A DNA stretch of 64,000 nucleotides. Source: Undaria pinnatifida (taxonomy: Eukaryota > Sar > Phaeophyceae > Laminariales > Alariaceae). The translations under genes were made by a program, and so were the position numbers. Of this stretch, positions 19,926-31,734 are shown one piece after another (the first letter of the stretch is position 1; the number at the start of each line of letters is the position of its first letter). The DNA is taken from NCBI GenBank assembly GCA_012845835.1, contig JABAKD010000023.1, positions 12,647,851-12,711,850 on the forward strand. The letters run 5' to 3'. The notes under the pieces were generated by a model. The model did not search any database and was not told the origin of the DNA. It saw only the letters and a program-made list of their open reading frames with translations.

Positions 19926-21095
19926 CCAGCTGCTAGCTTACTGGCGTTTATTTATGGGCGTGGGACGTATAAATAGAATTCGTCGAACAAAATATACACC
20001 TGGTACGCGGGGCGCAGTTAGTTGGTTGGTTCTTATGAAACAGGAAACAGAAAAAAAGACTCCCACGTACAGAACGGCCCACCCACCCACCACGGACGAC
20101 GCAGTGCACCCTCCACCCACCCACCGACCAAACTTTTACTACATACAGGAGAATAGCAGTGCAGCAGTACCACCGCCACCGGCAGAGCCTCCACCACCTC
20201 CCCCTCCTTGGCTTTGGTTGGTGGGCTTCGGCTTTCCCACGTACAGAACGGCCCACCCACCCACCACGGACGACGCAGTGCACCCTCCACCCACCCACCG
20301 ACCAAACTTTTACTACATACAGGAGAACAGCAGTGCAGCAGTACCACCGCCACCGGCAGAGCCTCCACCACCTCCCCCTCCTTGGCTTTGGTTGGTGGGC
20401 TTCGGCTTTTCAGCAGGAGAGCTACGATAGATGCTTGAAGACGACATGCTTCTCGCTCTCCGAGTTGTAAAGTGGTGGGGAAGCGCCACGGCGACAGGTG
20501 GCCAGCGTAACCAGCTGCTAGCTTACTGGCGTTTATTTATGGGCGTGGGACGTATAAATAGAATTCGTCGAACAAAATATACACCTGGTACGCGGGGCGC
20601 AGTTAGTTGGTTGGTTCTTATGAAACAGGAAACAGAAAAAAAGACTCCCACGTACAGAACGGCTCACCCACCCACCACGGACGACGCAGTGCACCCTCCA
20701 CCCACCCACCGACCAAACTTTTACTACATACAGGAGAATAGCAGTGCAGCAGTACCACCGCCACCGGCAGAGCCTCCACCACCTCCCCCTCCTTGGCTTT
20801 GGTTGGTGGGCTTCGGCTTTCCCACGTACAGAACGGCCCACCCACCCACCACGGACGACGCAGTGCACCCTCCACCCACCCACCGACCAAACTTTTACTA
20901 CATACAGGAGAACAGCAGTGCAGCAGTACCACCGCCACCGGCAGAGCCTCCACCACCTCCCCCTCCTTGGCTTTGGTTGGTGGGCTTCGGCTTTTCAGCA
21001 GGAGAGCTACGATAGATGCTTGAAGACGACATGCTTCTCGCTCTCCGAGTTGTACAGTGGTGGGGAAGCGCCACGGCGACAGGTGGCCAGCGTAG
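19926..21095. repeat. 585-bp tandem duplication containing 174-bp double units
   Basis: The block from AACCAGCTGCTAGCTTACTG (19922) repeats at 20510 with only a few base differences. Each 585-bp unit holds two copies of a 174-bp subunit starting CCCACGTACAGAACGGC. The subunit length is a multiple of three, so an uninterrupted Pro-rich frame crosses both copies (TYRTAHPPTTDDAVHPPP and AEPPPPPPPWLWLVGFGF). A TATAAATA element (GGGACGTATAAATAGAATTC) precedes each unit. No homologous protein is recognised. It could be a repeat-derived transcript, a chance frame, or an assembly duplication. Confidence 0.8.
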
Positions 21096-21423
21096 GGAGC
21101 TGAAAGTAGGTGCCTACTTGTAGAACACTAAAAAGCCGGCAGTCAACTTCAACATCTCACGACTTTGCGCCGTAGATGCGTCGTAGAGTCGTAGATCATG
21201 CGTTGGTAAAAACGAAAATAAACACCCTAAAGTAGTAGATCATACGTTGGATAAAGTTACGGAATGAAAAAAATAAAGAGAGAAACGGGAAAAAAGGAAA
21301 CGAAGAAAGCGAAGAAAGTAAGGAACGCGAAGAATGCCGGGAAGGTTCTCCGAGAGGGGGGTTTAGGCAGGCGTGTTCCAAGTGGGAGCGCTGAGAGCGG
21401 AGCAGGTCCCATTAACCAAGTGA
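21096..21423. other. No gene; purine-rich stretch
   Basis: Sequence between the tandem duplication and the LTR element. It includes an A/G-rich run (about 21263-21350) with GAAGAAAGCGAAGAAAG and no recognisable coding signal. Confidence 0.4.
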
Positions 21424-21428
21424 ATAAG

Positions 21429-21918
21429 TGTGGATACCATGTCCCCGAACCAACACGCCTAGGGAAAATGTCGAAACCCCTTCAACCTTCCAGACATCGT
21501 TTCTGGAAGGATCGCTTGGGGAACACGGGAGATTGTCATGTCTAGAACACGCCACGGAGCCTTCCCCTCCACGTTCCGCTGACGGATCCTCCGCGGCGGA
21601 TACACCGCCTAGCGGATTCTCCGCAGCGGGACTTTGGAAGGTCCCGCTGGATTGTTCCTTTTATCCGAGAGCTGAGGGAGCACCGACAACTGCTCGCCCA
21701 CCGCTCTCACAACAACACAACAACAACTACTACTCCTTCTCCTTGCACTTCTGGGAGTGAGTCCATCTCAACCTGTCCTGTCTCTCCCTCTGTCAACGGC
21801 CTGCTGTATCAGCCCGTGTTGTCTCACACTCCGCCGTCGTAGTTCAACAGTGAGAACACTCTGCTCACGCAGAGAGAAGTGGGATCACGACCCACCGACG
21901 GTTTTGACTACGAATCTT
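21429..21918 (+). repeat. 5' LTR of the chromovirus-type element
   Basis: 490 bp, from TGTGGATACC to CTACGAATCTT, apparently identical to the copy at 29739-30228. It contains short inverted segments such as CTTCCAGACATCGTTTCTGG, able to form a hairpin. Confidence 0.92.
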
Positions 21919-21936
21919 ACTGGCGTCTGACGGCAG

Positions 21937-23361
21937 TTGAAAAATCAACTTGTTCGTGTTGATTCCAAGTCTTTGGAGATGTCAACTGGAGAGTACGCTG
22001 ACCCCGCAGCGGGAGAAAAAAACCCGCTACGATCGGAGGGCGTCCTGGAGCACAAAGGGGGTGCATCGGAAACCCCTGCACCGACTTCTTCTGAACCCAT
22101 CGTCGCCATCCGCGAGCGCCTAGCTCGCATCGTCAACTACCAACTCGAGCGCATGGAGAACGGTGAGATCGACCAGCTCTCCGACCAGCACAACACTATG
22201 CTTCAACAACTGGCAAGTATGAGTGTCTCAGGTAGTTCGTCTGCCACTTCGTCCGAGACTGACCCCTCGAACCCTCTCCCTGTCCAACCAGTTCCCACGT
22301 ACGCAGGAGTGCTGTCCGCACCGAAAGCTGTCACTTTCACGCCCAATGACGTACGTAGCTTACCGCGCTTAACTGGTAGCGCCGATGTTGATGTCGCAGA
22401 GGTCTTGTCTCAGTTTCGCCTCGTTGTTGGTTTCCGAGCGAAAGCCGTAGCTCCGCACGACGAGAAATTCGCGGATAATCTTGCCTTTGAGCATCTGTCA
22501 CTCATCTGCGATGGTCCTTGTCTTACGCTATACCAACAACTAATGTCAGGAAGGATTGATTGGTGTGCCAACGTTGTCAATGCCGAGAACATGAGTAATC
22601 CCGGTTCGTTTGTCCCTCCTTCCACCTGGGAGGAGCTCAAATTAGCTCTTCTCGATATACTCATGCCCTCTAACTCGGTAGAGGAATGCGCCATTAAACT
22701 AGCGACTTTTAAGACCGAAAAAGGCGAGACTGCATCCGCCTCTGCGCTACGTTTCCGCGCGCTTATGTCCCGATTCGAATCGGCTGTCGAACGTCATGCC
22801 AAAGGTCGTACGCCTTGGGCAGCGATAACTGTCACACTGTGGCAACACAGTCTGCCACCCGCATTGCAATTGTTGCAAAGTGGGGAAAAACCAGTAACTT
22901 CTTTTAAGGAAGCTGTCGAGCGTGCTCGCCGTCACGAGGCCGCACGCCTCACTGGTGGGGCCACCACTATAAGCGCCATGTCATTTACGCCCGTCCCAAA
23001 CCGCACTGCTGTCCGTCAGTTGCAGTCGCCGAGAAGGCAGCAACGTCAGCAGGGTCGTCAGCAGCAAGGCATTCGCCAGCAGCCGCGCCAACGGGGAACG
23101 CAGCGAAGCAATAACCATCGCAAACCCCGCCGCCACTGCACCTATGATAAGTGCGACAAACCCGTAGGGCACTGGGAGTCCACGTGCCTGCAAAAGGCAC
23201 GCGACATTAAGTCACGCCACCTTTCAAAGCGCGACAGGTCGAATTCCCCCCGCGGCAACTCTCGCCGTTTCCGCCGCCACCACCGTGACGACGACGACGA
23301 CGACGATGTTGAAGACGACCGCAGGAGCCAGGCGAGCAGCACACGTGGCGAAGACAACTGA
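21937..23361 (+). other. gag region of the chromovirus-type element
   Basis: An open region of about 474 codons begins shortly after the primer-binding site. The central part resembles a Ty3/gypsy capsid (SLPRLTGSADVDVAEVLSQF, later FRALMSRFESAVERHAKG). The C-terminal part is Arg/Gln-rich with a zinc-knuckle-like C-x4-C-x5-H-x4-C motif (CTYDKCDKPVGHWESTC), ending in a basic and acidic tail. Such proteins package the element RNA. Confidence 0.85.
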
Positions 23362-23799
23362 CAGAGCCCAGCTGTTGCAGCGCTACCTGCAGTTGGGACC
23401 CACCTTGCTACCTGTCCGGTAGGCGAGGTTAGCGCGAAGAGGAAACTCATCGCAACAGTAGCAGTAGGTACTGAGTGTCCCGTACCGAATGTCCTTGTCG
23501 ATGGTAGAAGCAGTCACGGAGTCGACCGTGGTTTGTCTGTTAAGAGTGTCCTTGTCTCAGGACGAAGTAGTCAGGTATCCAGCTCACTCCGTCCGCGCAA
23601 GCGGGTGACGTTTGCTGATGATACCCCTGTATCTGCGTGCGTGTCCGAATGTAGTCGTAGTACTCAGCGGCCACGCCACATGAGCCTGAGTGTCATGGGT
23701 GATGTTCGCCCAGAAAATAATAATAAAAAGACAACTGCGTGGCAAAGCTCGATGCTGGCATGCAAACGCCATCCTTTTTCTTTGTTCTTTTCGTCTCGC

Positions 23800-26700
23800 A
23801 GAGTGCAGATTTCTGGCTCTGTAGAAGACTATCCAGTACCCGCAATCACTGTGGATACTGCTACTGATGTGTCTGTAGTTTCTCATGCATGGTTAAAGTC
23901 ACACCCAACCTTGCATTCTGTCATTATCCAACCTGTCCCGCCAACCGCCGTTGCCTTGCAAGCAGCGAATGGTTCGCCGTTGGATGTCTTAGGGTTTGTT
24001 GTTTTTCACTCACCCTTGGTACGATTACGCACGTTGTCGAAGCATTAGTTGTACCGTCTCTTGGTCCCGATTCAATACTCCTTGATAACAGTGTCATGTC
24101 TATTTTCGGAGCTATTCTTGATTGGGAAAACCAAGTAATGTCTTTTCCTTCTACTGGTGATTCTATACCAGCAGTTCATCGTACTAGCTACCCCGCCTCC
24201 CGCCCCGCCGATCCCTCCACTGTCTCTAGCGACTCTAACCTGTCAGTCGCTGCTGTCCACCATGATGCAGAAGGAGTCGATGTCAGGTTGCGTGAACGTG
24301 TTGATCTTAAACCGAGACACGAGGCCCTTGTCGTAGCTTTTACTGATTGTCTTCCCGCGCACGATTCTACTGTTGTCGTAGAACCCCTAATCATGTCTGA
24401 GCTTGAGTTTTTGGAGTCCAGTAGCTCGTCAGTGTTCGAGAAAATTATTGTCGCTCGCACTCTTGCTACTTGGCATGCTGCTGATGGTTCAGTAGCCGTG
24501 CAAATTGCAAACCCGTCTTCTGATGGGGTTGCGCTACCTATTGATTTATGTCTTGGTCAGTTATTCACTGTGTCCGTAGTGACGCCTGATCAATTGCACG
24601 TTAATGCCGTTGCGAAAACTCCTACATCAGTTGATGAAATCGCTCAAGCCAAATCTGAGATCGAAGGTCCCCTGTCCAAAGCTTTTACTAACACTAAGCT
24701 CACGTCTGACCAGAAAGTCTCTGTCCTGGATTTGTGCGCTCGATACCGTCCTGTCTTTGCCTTGTCAATGTCAGAGCTAGGTCGTTGCACCAATGCAGAA
24801 GCAACATTTCCTTTGCCTCCTGACACCCGACCTATCGATCGTCCCCCGTACCGCGCCAACCCTCGAGCTAAAGCTGTCATTGATAAGTGTGTTCACGATA
24901 TGCTTGAATGGGGCATCATCGAAGAACGTCCCAGCCCGTGGGGTAGCCCGTGTACGCTTGTCGCAAAGAAGAACGGTAGCCCTCGTTTCTGTGTTGATTA
25001 TCGTCATACCCTCAACCGTAACATTGTCCGCAAGAGCTGGCCCCTCCCGAACTTAGATTCCTGTCTGGATGCAGTCGGAGGCGTCAAATTCATCTCTACA
25101 GCCGATGTCCTCAGTGCGTTCTGGCAGCTACCCGTCGCAGAAGAGCACATCGACCGGACAGCATTCGTCACTCCGACCGGCAAGTTTTGTTTTAAACGTA
25201 TGCCTTTTGGAGTTTGTAATGCCCCATGGTTGTTTCAACACATGATGTCTGTCACTTTCGGCCACCTTGGGTCCTGAGTCGGATATTCTTACGTACATGG
25301 ACGATATTATTTGTCTTAATTCTACGTTTGAAGCTCACCTGAAATCCCTCGAGCAAATGTTCTCAGCGTTACAGGCAGCTGGCTTAACTTTGAAACCGAC
25401 CAAACTTCAATTCGGTCAGAAAGAAATCGAGTATCTTGGCCATGTCATTTCGGAAAAAGGTATTTCAATCAGTGCCGACCGTGTCAAAGCCATTTTAGCA
25501 CTGCCTGAGCCTGAGTGTATCAAAGATAATCGCGGATTCTTAGGTACACTCAACTATGTCCGCCGTTTTATAGACGGTTATGCTGAAATAACAGCACCGC
25601 TAGTTGAACTCACTCGTAAGGATTATGTCAAAAAGACCGCTTTCAAGAAGGCTTTTGGGCCCGCGCAACGTGAAGCATTCGCTCGCGCAAAGCGTGCCCT
25701 TAGTTCCGCACCGGTCCTTAAATACCCAGATTTTACTCGGGAATTTATTGTCCATACCGATGCCTCAGAAGCAGGAGTAGGAGCATTTCTCGCTCAACGC
25801 TCACGCGAAAGCAGCTCCGATTCCGATCTTGATATCATCGCGTATTATAGTCACCGCTTTTCAAAAAGCCAGCGTCATTATAGTGCCACCATGAAAGAGT
25901 GTTGTGCTGTGGTCTGGGCTGTCACCCACTGGCGTCCGTACCTATGGGGCAAGCATTTCACATGCTGTACCGACCACCAAGCACTAACGTACCTGTATAA
26001 AATGCAGGACACCTCTAACATGCTCACCCGATGGGCGATCGCACTTCAGAATTACGATTTCACTGTCAAACATGTCCCAGGCAAATTAAATGTCGTGCCT
26101 GATATGTTGTCTCGTGCTTTTAGCGAAGTCAATGGGGAACCCATCCCATCCGAGCCCAGATTAGCCGCCATTTGTCGCAATGTACCGATTGAGGGACCGT
26201 ACTATCCACCTGGGCCCCGCGAGTACGAACTTTCCGCTTCTAATTTGCACGACGTAGCACCTGTAGAAAGCGACCGTGAATTATTCATGAGCGCTGTGTC
26301 TGTCTTCCCTACTGTAGACCCCGCGAAACTCGTCGATCTACAGAAAGAGGAATTTTGTCAGTATTTTGAGTACCTCCGAGCACCAACATCGGCCCCACTC
26401 CCTAGTGGAGAATCTAAATACACGATGAGCTACTTCTTTTTAAATGAAGGATTGCTATTTCGGTCGTACCTTCCTGGTCACTTACGGAAGCGTAGCACTT
26501 TCCGCGATCAATTGGTAGTGCCTACAGCTCTCCGAAAAATTGTCATTAATTCGTGTCATGATCTACCAGCGTCTGGAGGTCATTTAGCTTTTAAAGCAAC
26601 ATTCGATACCATTCGTGATAGATTTTGGTGGCCGACCATGTCCACGGATGTCCGTACTCATATTGAAGTGTGTCTGTCTTGCCAACACCGCAAGTCATCC

Positions 26701-27640
26701 CACCGCCCGCCCAAGTTGCCTGTGGGACACCGCCCTGTCACGCGCGCGTTCCAATGCGTCGCTGTTGATCTTGTCGAGTATAAAAGCTTGTCACAAGGAA
26801 ATCGCTTCATCCTTTCTGTCATCGACCATCTTACTCGATTTGTCATTTTGATAGCCATCAAAAATAAGGCGGCTTGCACGATCGTTCGTCATCTAATCGA
26901 ACGCGTGTTCTCGGTGTTTGGCCCTCCAGAAACACTTCATTCCGACCAAGGAAAAGAATTTGATAACGAATTGGTCAAGGAATTACAATCAGTTTTTGGA
27001 TATAAGAAAACGCGTACAGCCGCTTTTCGCCCTCAGGGCAACTCTGTCTTAGAGCGTGTACACAGCACTGTCCACAATATGTTGGCTATGTACAGCAACT
27101 TGTCCTGCGATAATTGGGCAGAGCTGTTGCCTTTTGTCCAGTTAGCTCACAATACAGCTTACTCTACCACGCTCCAGGAAACTCCTCATTTCCTGATGTT
27201 TGGACGTGCAGCTGTACTACCTGTCGATCTCATTCTTGGAGTACCGTCCACCTCCGCACCGCAATCACAGCTCGACTATTCTAAACAGACTGTCGAAAAC
27301 TTGCAATTTGCATACGAGCTAGCCCGCCGTAATCTTAAAGAGCGAGCGGATAAGCAAGCGGTCGCAAATGAGACCCTGTCGTTTCCCAGTTTCAAACCTG
27401 GAGAACAGGTATTAATCCACCGCCCATACACTGAAGCTGATGGTCCCAATCCAAAATTGATCAGCCCATGGCGTGGACCATATACCGTACGAGTGCAAAC
27501 GTCACCCGTAATTTATCGCGTCACTAAAGATGGCAACCCCGCCGAGATTACTGTTCACCTTGGCCGGATGAAAAAATACTATGTCCCTAAGTCGTCCCCT
27601 GCCCCTGACCTTGATGCGCTCGACGATTTATTTTAAGGGA
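23800..27640 (+). other. pol region of the chromovirus-type element
   Basis: Domains in order: protease-like segment (VDTATDVSVVSHAWL), reverse transcriptase with FCVDYRHTLNRN and the YMDDI catalytic box, RNase H (IVHTDASEAGVGAFLAQ), and integrase. The integrase has an H-H-C-C finger (CHDLPASGGH, then CLSCQH) and core motifs VDLVEY and HSDQGKEFDN. Domain order RT-RH-INT is diagnostic of Ty3/gypsy. This part looks recent, with about one or two breaks over its length. Confidence 0.9.
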
Positions 27641-27651
27641 CCACTCTTCCC

Positions 27652-27939
27652 GTGCCCGATCTCGAAGGCTCATTGTCGAAAGTTATGATCGGTGCGTTCA
27701 CGGTTGAGAGTATTGATGGACATAAAAGGGGAGTAGGAGCAGCATCTCTCACCAACTTCCAATATCATCTCAAGTTGGAAGGTTATCCTACCCAGATGGG
27801 TATCTGGCGTCATGTCAACGCCATTCCTCAATGCAGAGATATGATTGCTTCCTACCGTGCTGCAGTATTGTCGACGGACTCTTCAGCATTTAACCCTCCT
27901 ACGCGGAAGTCTCATTCTGTCCCCGCGGATGTCCCATAG
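27652..27939 (+). other. Chromodomain-like segment at the end of pol
   Basis: The segment FQYHLKLEGYPTQMGIWRHV followed by an Ile-rich helix matches the chromodomain pattern (Y-x-V-K-W-x-G-Y-x-x-x-x-x-T-W-E). Chromodomains at the integrase end define chromoviruses and can guide insertion to marked chromatin. Several aromatic-cage positions are altered, so the call is tentative. Confidence 0.6.
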
Positions 27940-29738
27940 CACTTTTAATGGGCTTTTCTTGTATCGTCTTGTCTTGTTTTAGCGCTTTATTTTGTCACAT
28001 CAGACTGAGCAACTACTGATGTCAGCCCTGTGCTATTTGTTCCATCATATGTGTCAAGCTCCTGCGGGAGTTGTTTTCTTTTAAGGTGTAGTCACCTCAT
28101 GGCTTGTCTGTTGTCCAGTGCGAGTACCGCGCACTCTAAAGTATTGTCCTCGCCCTCCGTGGTGAACTGTATTCTTAGCACCTTATGTCCTTTTGTTGAC
28201 TTTCCTGTATTTTGGCTTCCAGCTCAGCGGCATGTTTTGATCCCGCCATTGAGACTGTCCACTGTACTAGTTTGACTAGTACCATTAGGCCTGCAATGGT
28301 AAATACCAAATCACCTCAATTGCAGGGGGGGTGACCGTCAGGTCTAGCATAGCCAAAAGGAGCATGTGTCTAGTGTGTGTGCCAACTTGTCACTGTCTTC
28401 GGCGTCCTGTCACACGAGTATTCTCGTGACTTCGTTATGTCGCCATTCGCAGTGCCCTGCGTAGTTTGTTGGTTTCGTTTGTTTTCTTTTGATTTTCAGC
28501 AGTTTGGTTTCTTGCGCATTGCCTTCTGTATGCACTGTAAGTATCGTACAACCTGAGGTTAGCACTTATTGGCGCGATGTATAGTCGTAAGAGACCCGAC
28601 TCCCATCGCTTTATGGGGGGTCGTTCTCATGTCTTCTGTTGTCGTAGGGCACTTGTCTCTTCAGTACTGAAAAGTACTCGGCACCGTAGCACACCAGTGG
28701 TTGGATTGATAATAAATATCCAGCGTTCGCGCACACCATTTGTCTTTGAAAAATGCCTCATTCTGTTACGATCTGTATTGGATACAGACACAGATGAACT
28801 ACGGCATACATTATGTGTCTGTCTGTCGAACGTTTGTATGTCTCCCACTGCACACTCCGATATCGTTGCACATCTGCGGCATAATGCCCGTAAGCACGAT
28901 TACTGTCAGTCAACTTGTCGCCTTTTATCCATTTTTTTCTAGTATTTTTTATATGGATGCGACCCTGAAATGTATACTGTTGGCGGTTGTCTCGTGTCAA
29001 CTTCGGTCACCGCCCAGGCTGTTATGTGTACCACAATTGACTTCTGATTCGGTCTCGAACACCCATCAGATGCCAACTGATGTGTACCACAATTGACTTC
29101 TGATTCGGTCTCGAACACCCATCAGATGCCAAGTGTAGTGTGATCAGCCAAATGTCCTTGTCGCAGTATAACATGTTTGGTGTATAATTTATTGTCTCCG
29201 TCAGGTAAGTCGTTTTGCTTTCCAGCATATACGACTCATGTCACGCCTGTTGAGCCTTCAGCCATGTTGTCCACACGATGAGTATACACACTCGTTTCGT
29301 GTAGCGTGCGTCTAATTAGCATATTTTTGCTAATAAACCCGGGATATTTATTTATTGTCGTTGCTCTTGCACGCCCCTGTCCAGGATCATTTTTCTATAT
29401 TTTGTCGTAATCCACAGCTGGCCAGCCGCAATGTCCGCGATATGTATTTGAACATACCGCATGCGAAAGGATTATGCTCTTGTCATTCGCTATATTTTAT
29501 CATGTCCGATCCTATGTCCGGATTTTTATCCACATGTCTACGGTACTACAGCAGTTTGTCAGTTTGTCATGCTGTCTTGTCCATCTTGTCCAAAGGAGTG
29601 TACAAACTGCCGAGCGTTAGCGAATCGCCACTGGAAGTTTGTATATCAACTAGACGTGTTGTTACTCTTGTCTATGGTCCCGTTACTTTTGAGTTTTGGT
29701 GGAGTTCGAGCTCTATCACCACTAAAACTGGGGGGTGA
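27940..29738 (+). other. Non-coding tail of the LTR element
   Basis: 1.8 kb without a credible gene. It contains a perfect-looking tandem duplication of about 56 bp (29030-29140, unit starting TGTGTACCACAATTGACTTC). It ends in the polypurine tract AACTGGGGGGTGA before the 3' LTR. Confidence 0.6.
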
Positions 29739-30228
29739 TGTGGATACCATGTCCCCGAACCAACACGCCTAGGGAAAATGTCGAAACCCCTTCAACCTTC
29801 CAGACATCGTTTCTGGAAGGATCGCTTGGGGAACACGGGAGATTGTCATGTCTAGAACACGCCACGGAGCCTTCCCCTCCACGTTCCGCTGACGGATCCT
29901 CCGCGGCGGATACACCGCCTAGCGGATTCTCCGCAGCGGGACTTTGGAAGGTCCCGCTGGATTGTTCCTTTTATCCGAGAGCTGAGGGAGCACCGACAAC
30001 TGCTCGCCCACCGCTCTCACAACAACACAACAACAACTACTACTCCTTCTCCTTGCACTTCTGGGAGTGAGTCCATCTCAACCTGTCCTGTCTCTCCCTC
30101 TGTCAACGGCCTGCTGTATCAGCCCGTGTTGTCTCACACTCCGCCGTCGTAGTTCAACAGTGAGAACACTCTGCTCACGCAGAGAGAAGTGGGATCACGA
30201 CCCACCGACGGTTTTGACTACGAATCTT
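29739..30228 (+). repeat. 3' LTR of the chromovirus-type element
   Basis: 490-bp copy of 21429-21918, followed by the target duplication ATAAG (30229-30233). Confidence 0.92.
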
Positions 30229-30289
30229 ATAAGGTTTAAAAAATTTTCGAGGACAAATGTAATTATATCTATTGCTCGTACGAGTATAC

Positions 30290-30880
30290 GTTCGCAATTC
30301 TGAATGAGATGTCATACAGAAAACAGAGAAGAGGGAGAAGCAAAGAGAGAACCAGAGAGAGCGCGGGAGACTAAGAAAGAGGATAGAGCAAGATAGAGAC
30401 AAGACACGAACAGCAGAGGAAGAGAGAAACACAGCAACAGCACAGATTTCTTGTACCTCACTACACGGGTGCGTGTTGCTGCCGTTGGGTGTTCGGGCGA
30501 GTTCGGTGTGCGTGCTCGCTGCTGCGGTGCGCATCATACCGTACCTGTGGGATGGCCCGGCGCTGATGTGCTCCTGCTCTCCTTTCCGCTTCTTCTTGTT
30601 CTGCTGCTGCTACCTTCTGGGCCCCTGTTCGGCTGATGGCAGTCTTCTGCGAGGCCGGATATGTGCTTGAGATCGGTCTGTCCTCTGGTGGTGGTCGTGG
30701 CTGGCGTGATGGTGTGTCTTTGTTGTCTTGGTTTCTGAGAGAAGTTTGAATTTCCATCCAATTTTCCATACAAAGTATGACATGGCTCCCGAGAACCAAA
30801 AAGGGGACAGGTAATGGTGTCACCACGGGATTTCCACGGCGTGGATGTTTGGGTGGTGGTTCTACTTTGTAAACCATGGC
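30290..30880. repeat. Single arm related to the 4189-5447 foldback
   Basis: From TTCGCAATTCTGAATGAGAT through AGAGAAACACAGCAACAGCA to ACCATGGCTTAAGATTAGGC, it parallels the left arm at 4205-4815. The second arm is missing. The repeat ends about 190 bp before the typA-like start codon, so it may form part of that gene's promoter neighbourhood. Confidence 0.75.
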
Positions 30881-31073
30881 TTAAGATTAGGCGCTCCCAT
30901 TTGAAAATGGGTTTGTATTGTTTTGGTTCTAGAGGCGTTGGTGCTCCTGCACACAACTTTTGCAGGTTGCTCTGCTCATTGGGCTCGCCCATAGGGCGCG
31001 CCCTGACGCAACTTGTTCAACACGTACGCAGACATACACACAGCCAAAGAGCTAAACGCGGTAGAAGTTGGCC
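30881..31073 (+). promoter_or_regulatory. Upstream region of the typA-like gene
   Basis: 193 bp between the foldback arm and the start codon, with no obvious TATA box. The start codon context GTTGGCCATGG is favourable. Promoter function is inferred from position only. Confidence 0.3.
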
Positions 31074-31231
31074 ATGGCTCCTACGTATGGTGTCATGGTT
31101 GCCTCTCTTGCGTTTACAGCTTTAGAAGCTAGAGCATTTGTTGCGTCGCCCCTCAGTAGCCATCGCCTACATTCCGTTGGACGGCCTTTGGCGACAGCTG
31201 CGCCTCGCCTAACATCTTCGAGGGAAGAGCA
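31074..31231 (+). CDS. typA: TypA/BipA-like GTPase, exon 1: bipartite plastid targeting signal
   Basis: The 52 codons plus 2 nt of this exon encode MAPTYGVMVASLAFTALEAR-AFVASPLSSHRLHSVGR and end in ...SSREE. Residues 1-21 form a signal peptide with hydrophobic core VMVASLAFTA, and ARA|FVASP places Phe at +1 of a Ser/Arg-rich transit peptide. This A|F junction is the ASAFAP-type signal used by stramenopile and other secondary red plastids. The exon ends at a GTGAGT donor (31232), and phase 2 fits the acceptor at 31484/31485 to give a Gln codon (CA|A). The mature protein should act on plastid ribosomes. The start was chosen as the ATG with good context that opens a complete signal peptide. Confidence 0.85.
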
Positions 31232-31484
31232 GTGAGTGTGCTGGCTACGCTAATGGACGAGCTGATTATCATTTCATCCGTCTCTTACCCACGAGGGCTG
31301 TTTGATTGGCGCCACTCATTTTTGCTTACTGCCGTCGGAAACACACAAGGAGAGGCGGTGGGGTACGTACACCCACACCTCGTTGTAGACCTTGGTGAGC
31401 TGCCCATTTTGCAATTCTTATCTGACGCGTCTTGCGCGCGCCTCGATTTTGCTTTCGCGGTGTCTGGCTCTGTTGTGCAATTAG
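31232..31484 (+). other. typA-like intron 1
   Basis: 253 bp, GTGAGT to TTGTGCAATTAG, phase 2. Other AG sites just downstream (for example after TTTGCATC) do not keep the frame. Confidence 0.8.
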
Positions 31485-31606
31485 ATTCCGCTTTGCATCA
31501 GTCTCTTCACGTGTGAGGGCTGTCGCCGAGGAAAACGTCATGGCTAAAGTGCCGGAACAGACAGAGCGTGAAGACCTCCGGAACCTCGCAATCGTGGCTC
31601 ATGTTG
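31485..31606 (+). CDS. typA: TypA/BipA-like GTPase, exon 2: N-terminus of the G domain
   Basis: It reads FRFASVSSRVRAVAEENVMA and then PEQTEREDLRNLAIVAHV, completing the transit peptide and entering the GTPase domain. LRNLAIVAHV followed by DHGKT in exon 3 is the P-loop region of TypA/BipA. EF-2 (I-A-H-V-D-H-G-K-S-T-L-T-D) and LepA (I-A-H-I-D-H-G-K-S-T-L) differ. The exon ends one base into the Asp codon at a GTGAGT donor (31607). TypA is a ribosome-associated GTPase; plant plastid TypA (SVR3) supports chloroplast translation. About 116 residues are encoded in the window of a protein usually over 600 long. Confidence 0.88.
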
Positions 31607-31734
31607 GTGAGTGGACGCTGCAGGCACACTGCTGTGAAATAGCGGTGTATGTAATACAGAGGTGGCCACGCCTTAGGGCCTTTCAACTTGAAACCAGGTA
31701 TACCAATATATGGTGGACTAGATTTAATTATCCT

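Larger units (their letters stand above)
21429..30228 (+). mobile_element. Ty3/gypsy chromovirus-type LTR retrotransposon, young
   Basis: Two 490-bp LTRs (21429-21918 and 29739-30228), identical as far as I can read, start TGTGGATACC and end CTACGAATCTT. They are flanked by a 5-bp target duplication, ATAAG (21424-21428 and 30229-30233). A primer-binding-like TGG lies 2 bp after the 5' LTR, and a G-run polypurine tract precedes the 3' LTR. Parts in order: gag (about 21937-23361) with a zinc-knuckle-like region, then pol with protease, reverse transcriptase, RNase H and integrase (about 23.8-27.6 kb), a chromodomain-like segment (about 27.65-27.94 kb), and a 1.8-kb non-coding tail. Identical LTRs imply a recent insertion. 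It looks nearly whole, with about one to two interruptions in the coding region. Confidence 0.93.

Noticed and set aside
31485-31606. Identification as EF-2 or LepA instead of TypA
   Set aside because: LRNLAIVAHVDHGKTTLVDA with Thr-Thr-Leu-Val-Asp and SSVFRDNEQ fits TypA; EF-2 and LepA have Ser-Thr-Leu and different flanks. Confirmation needs exon 4 onward.
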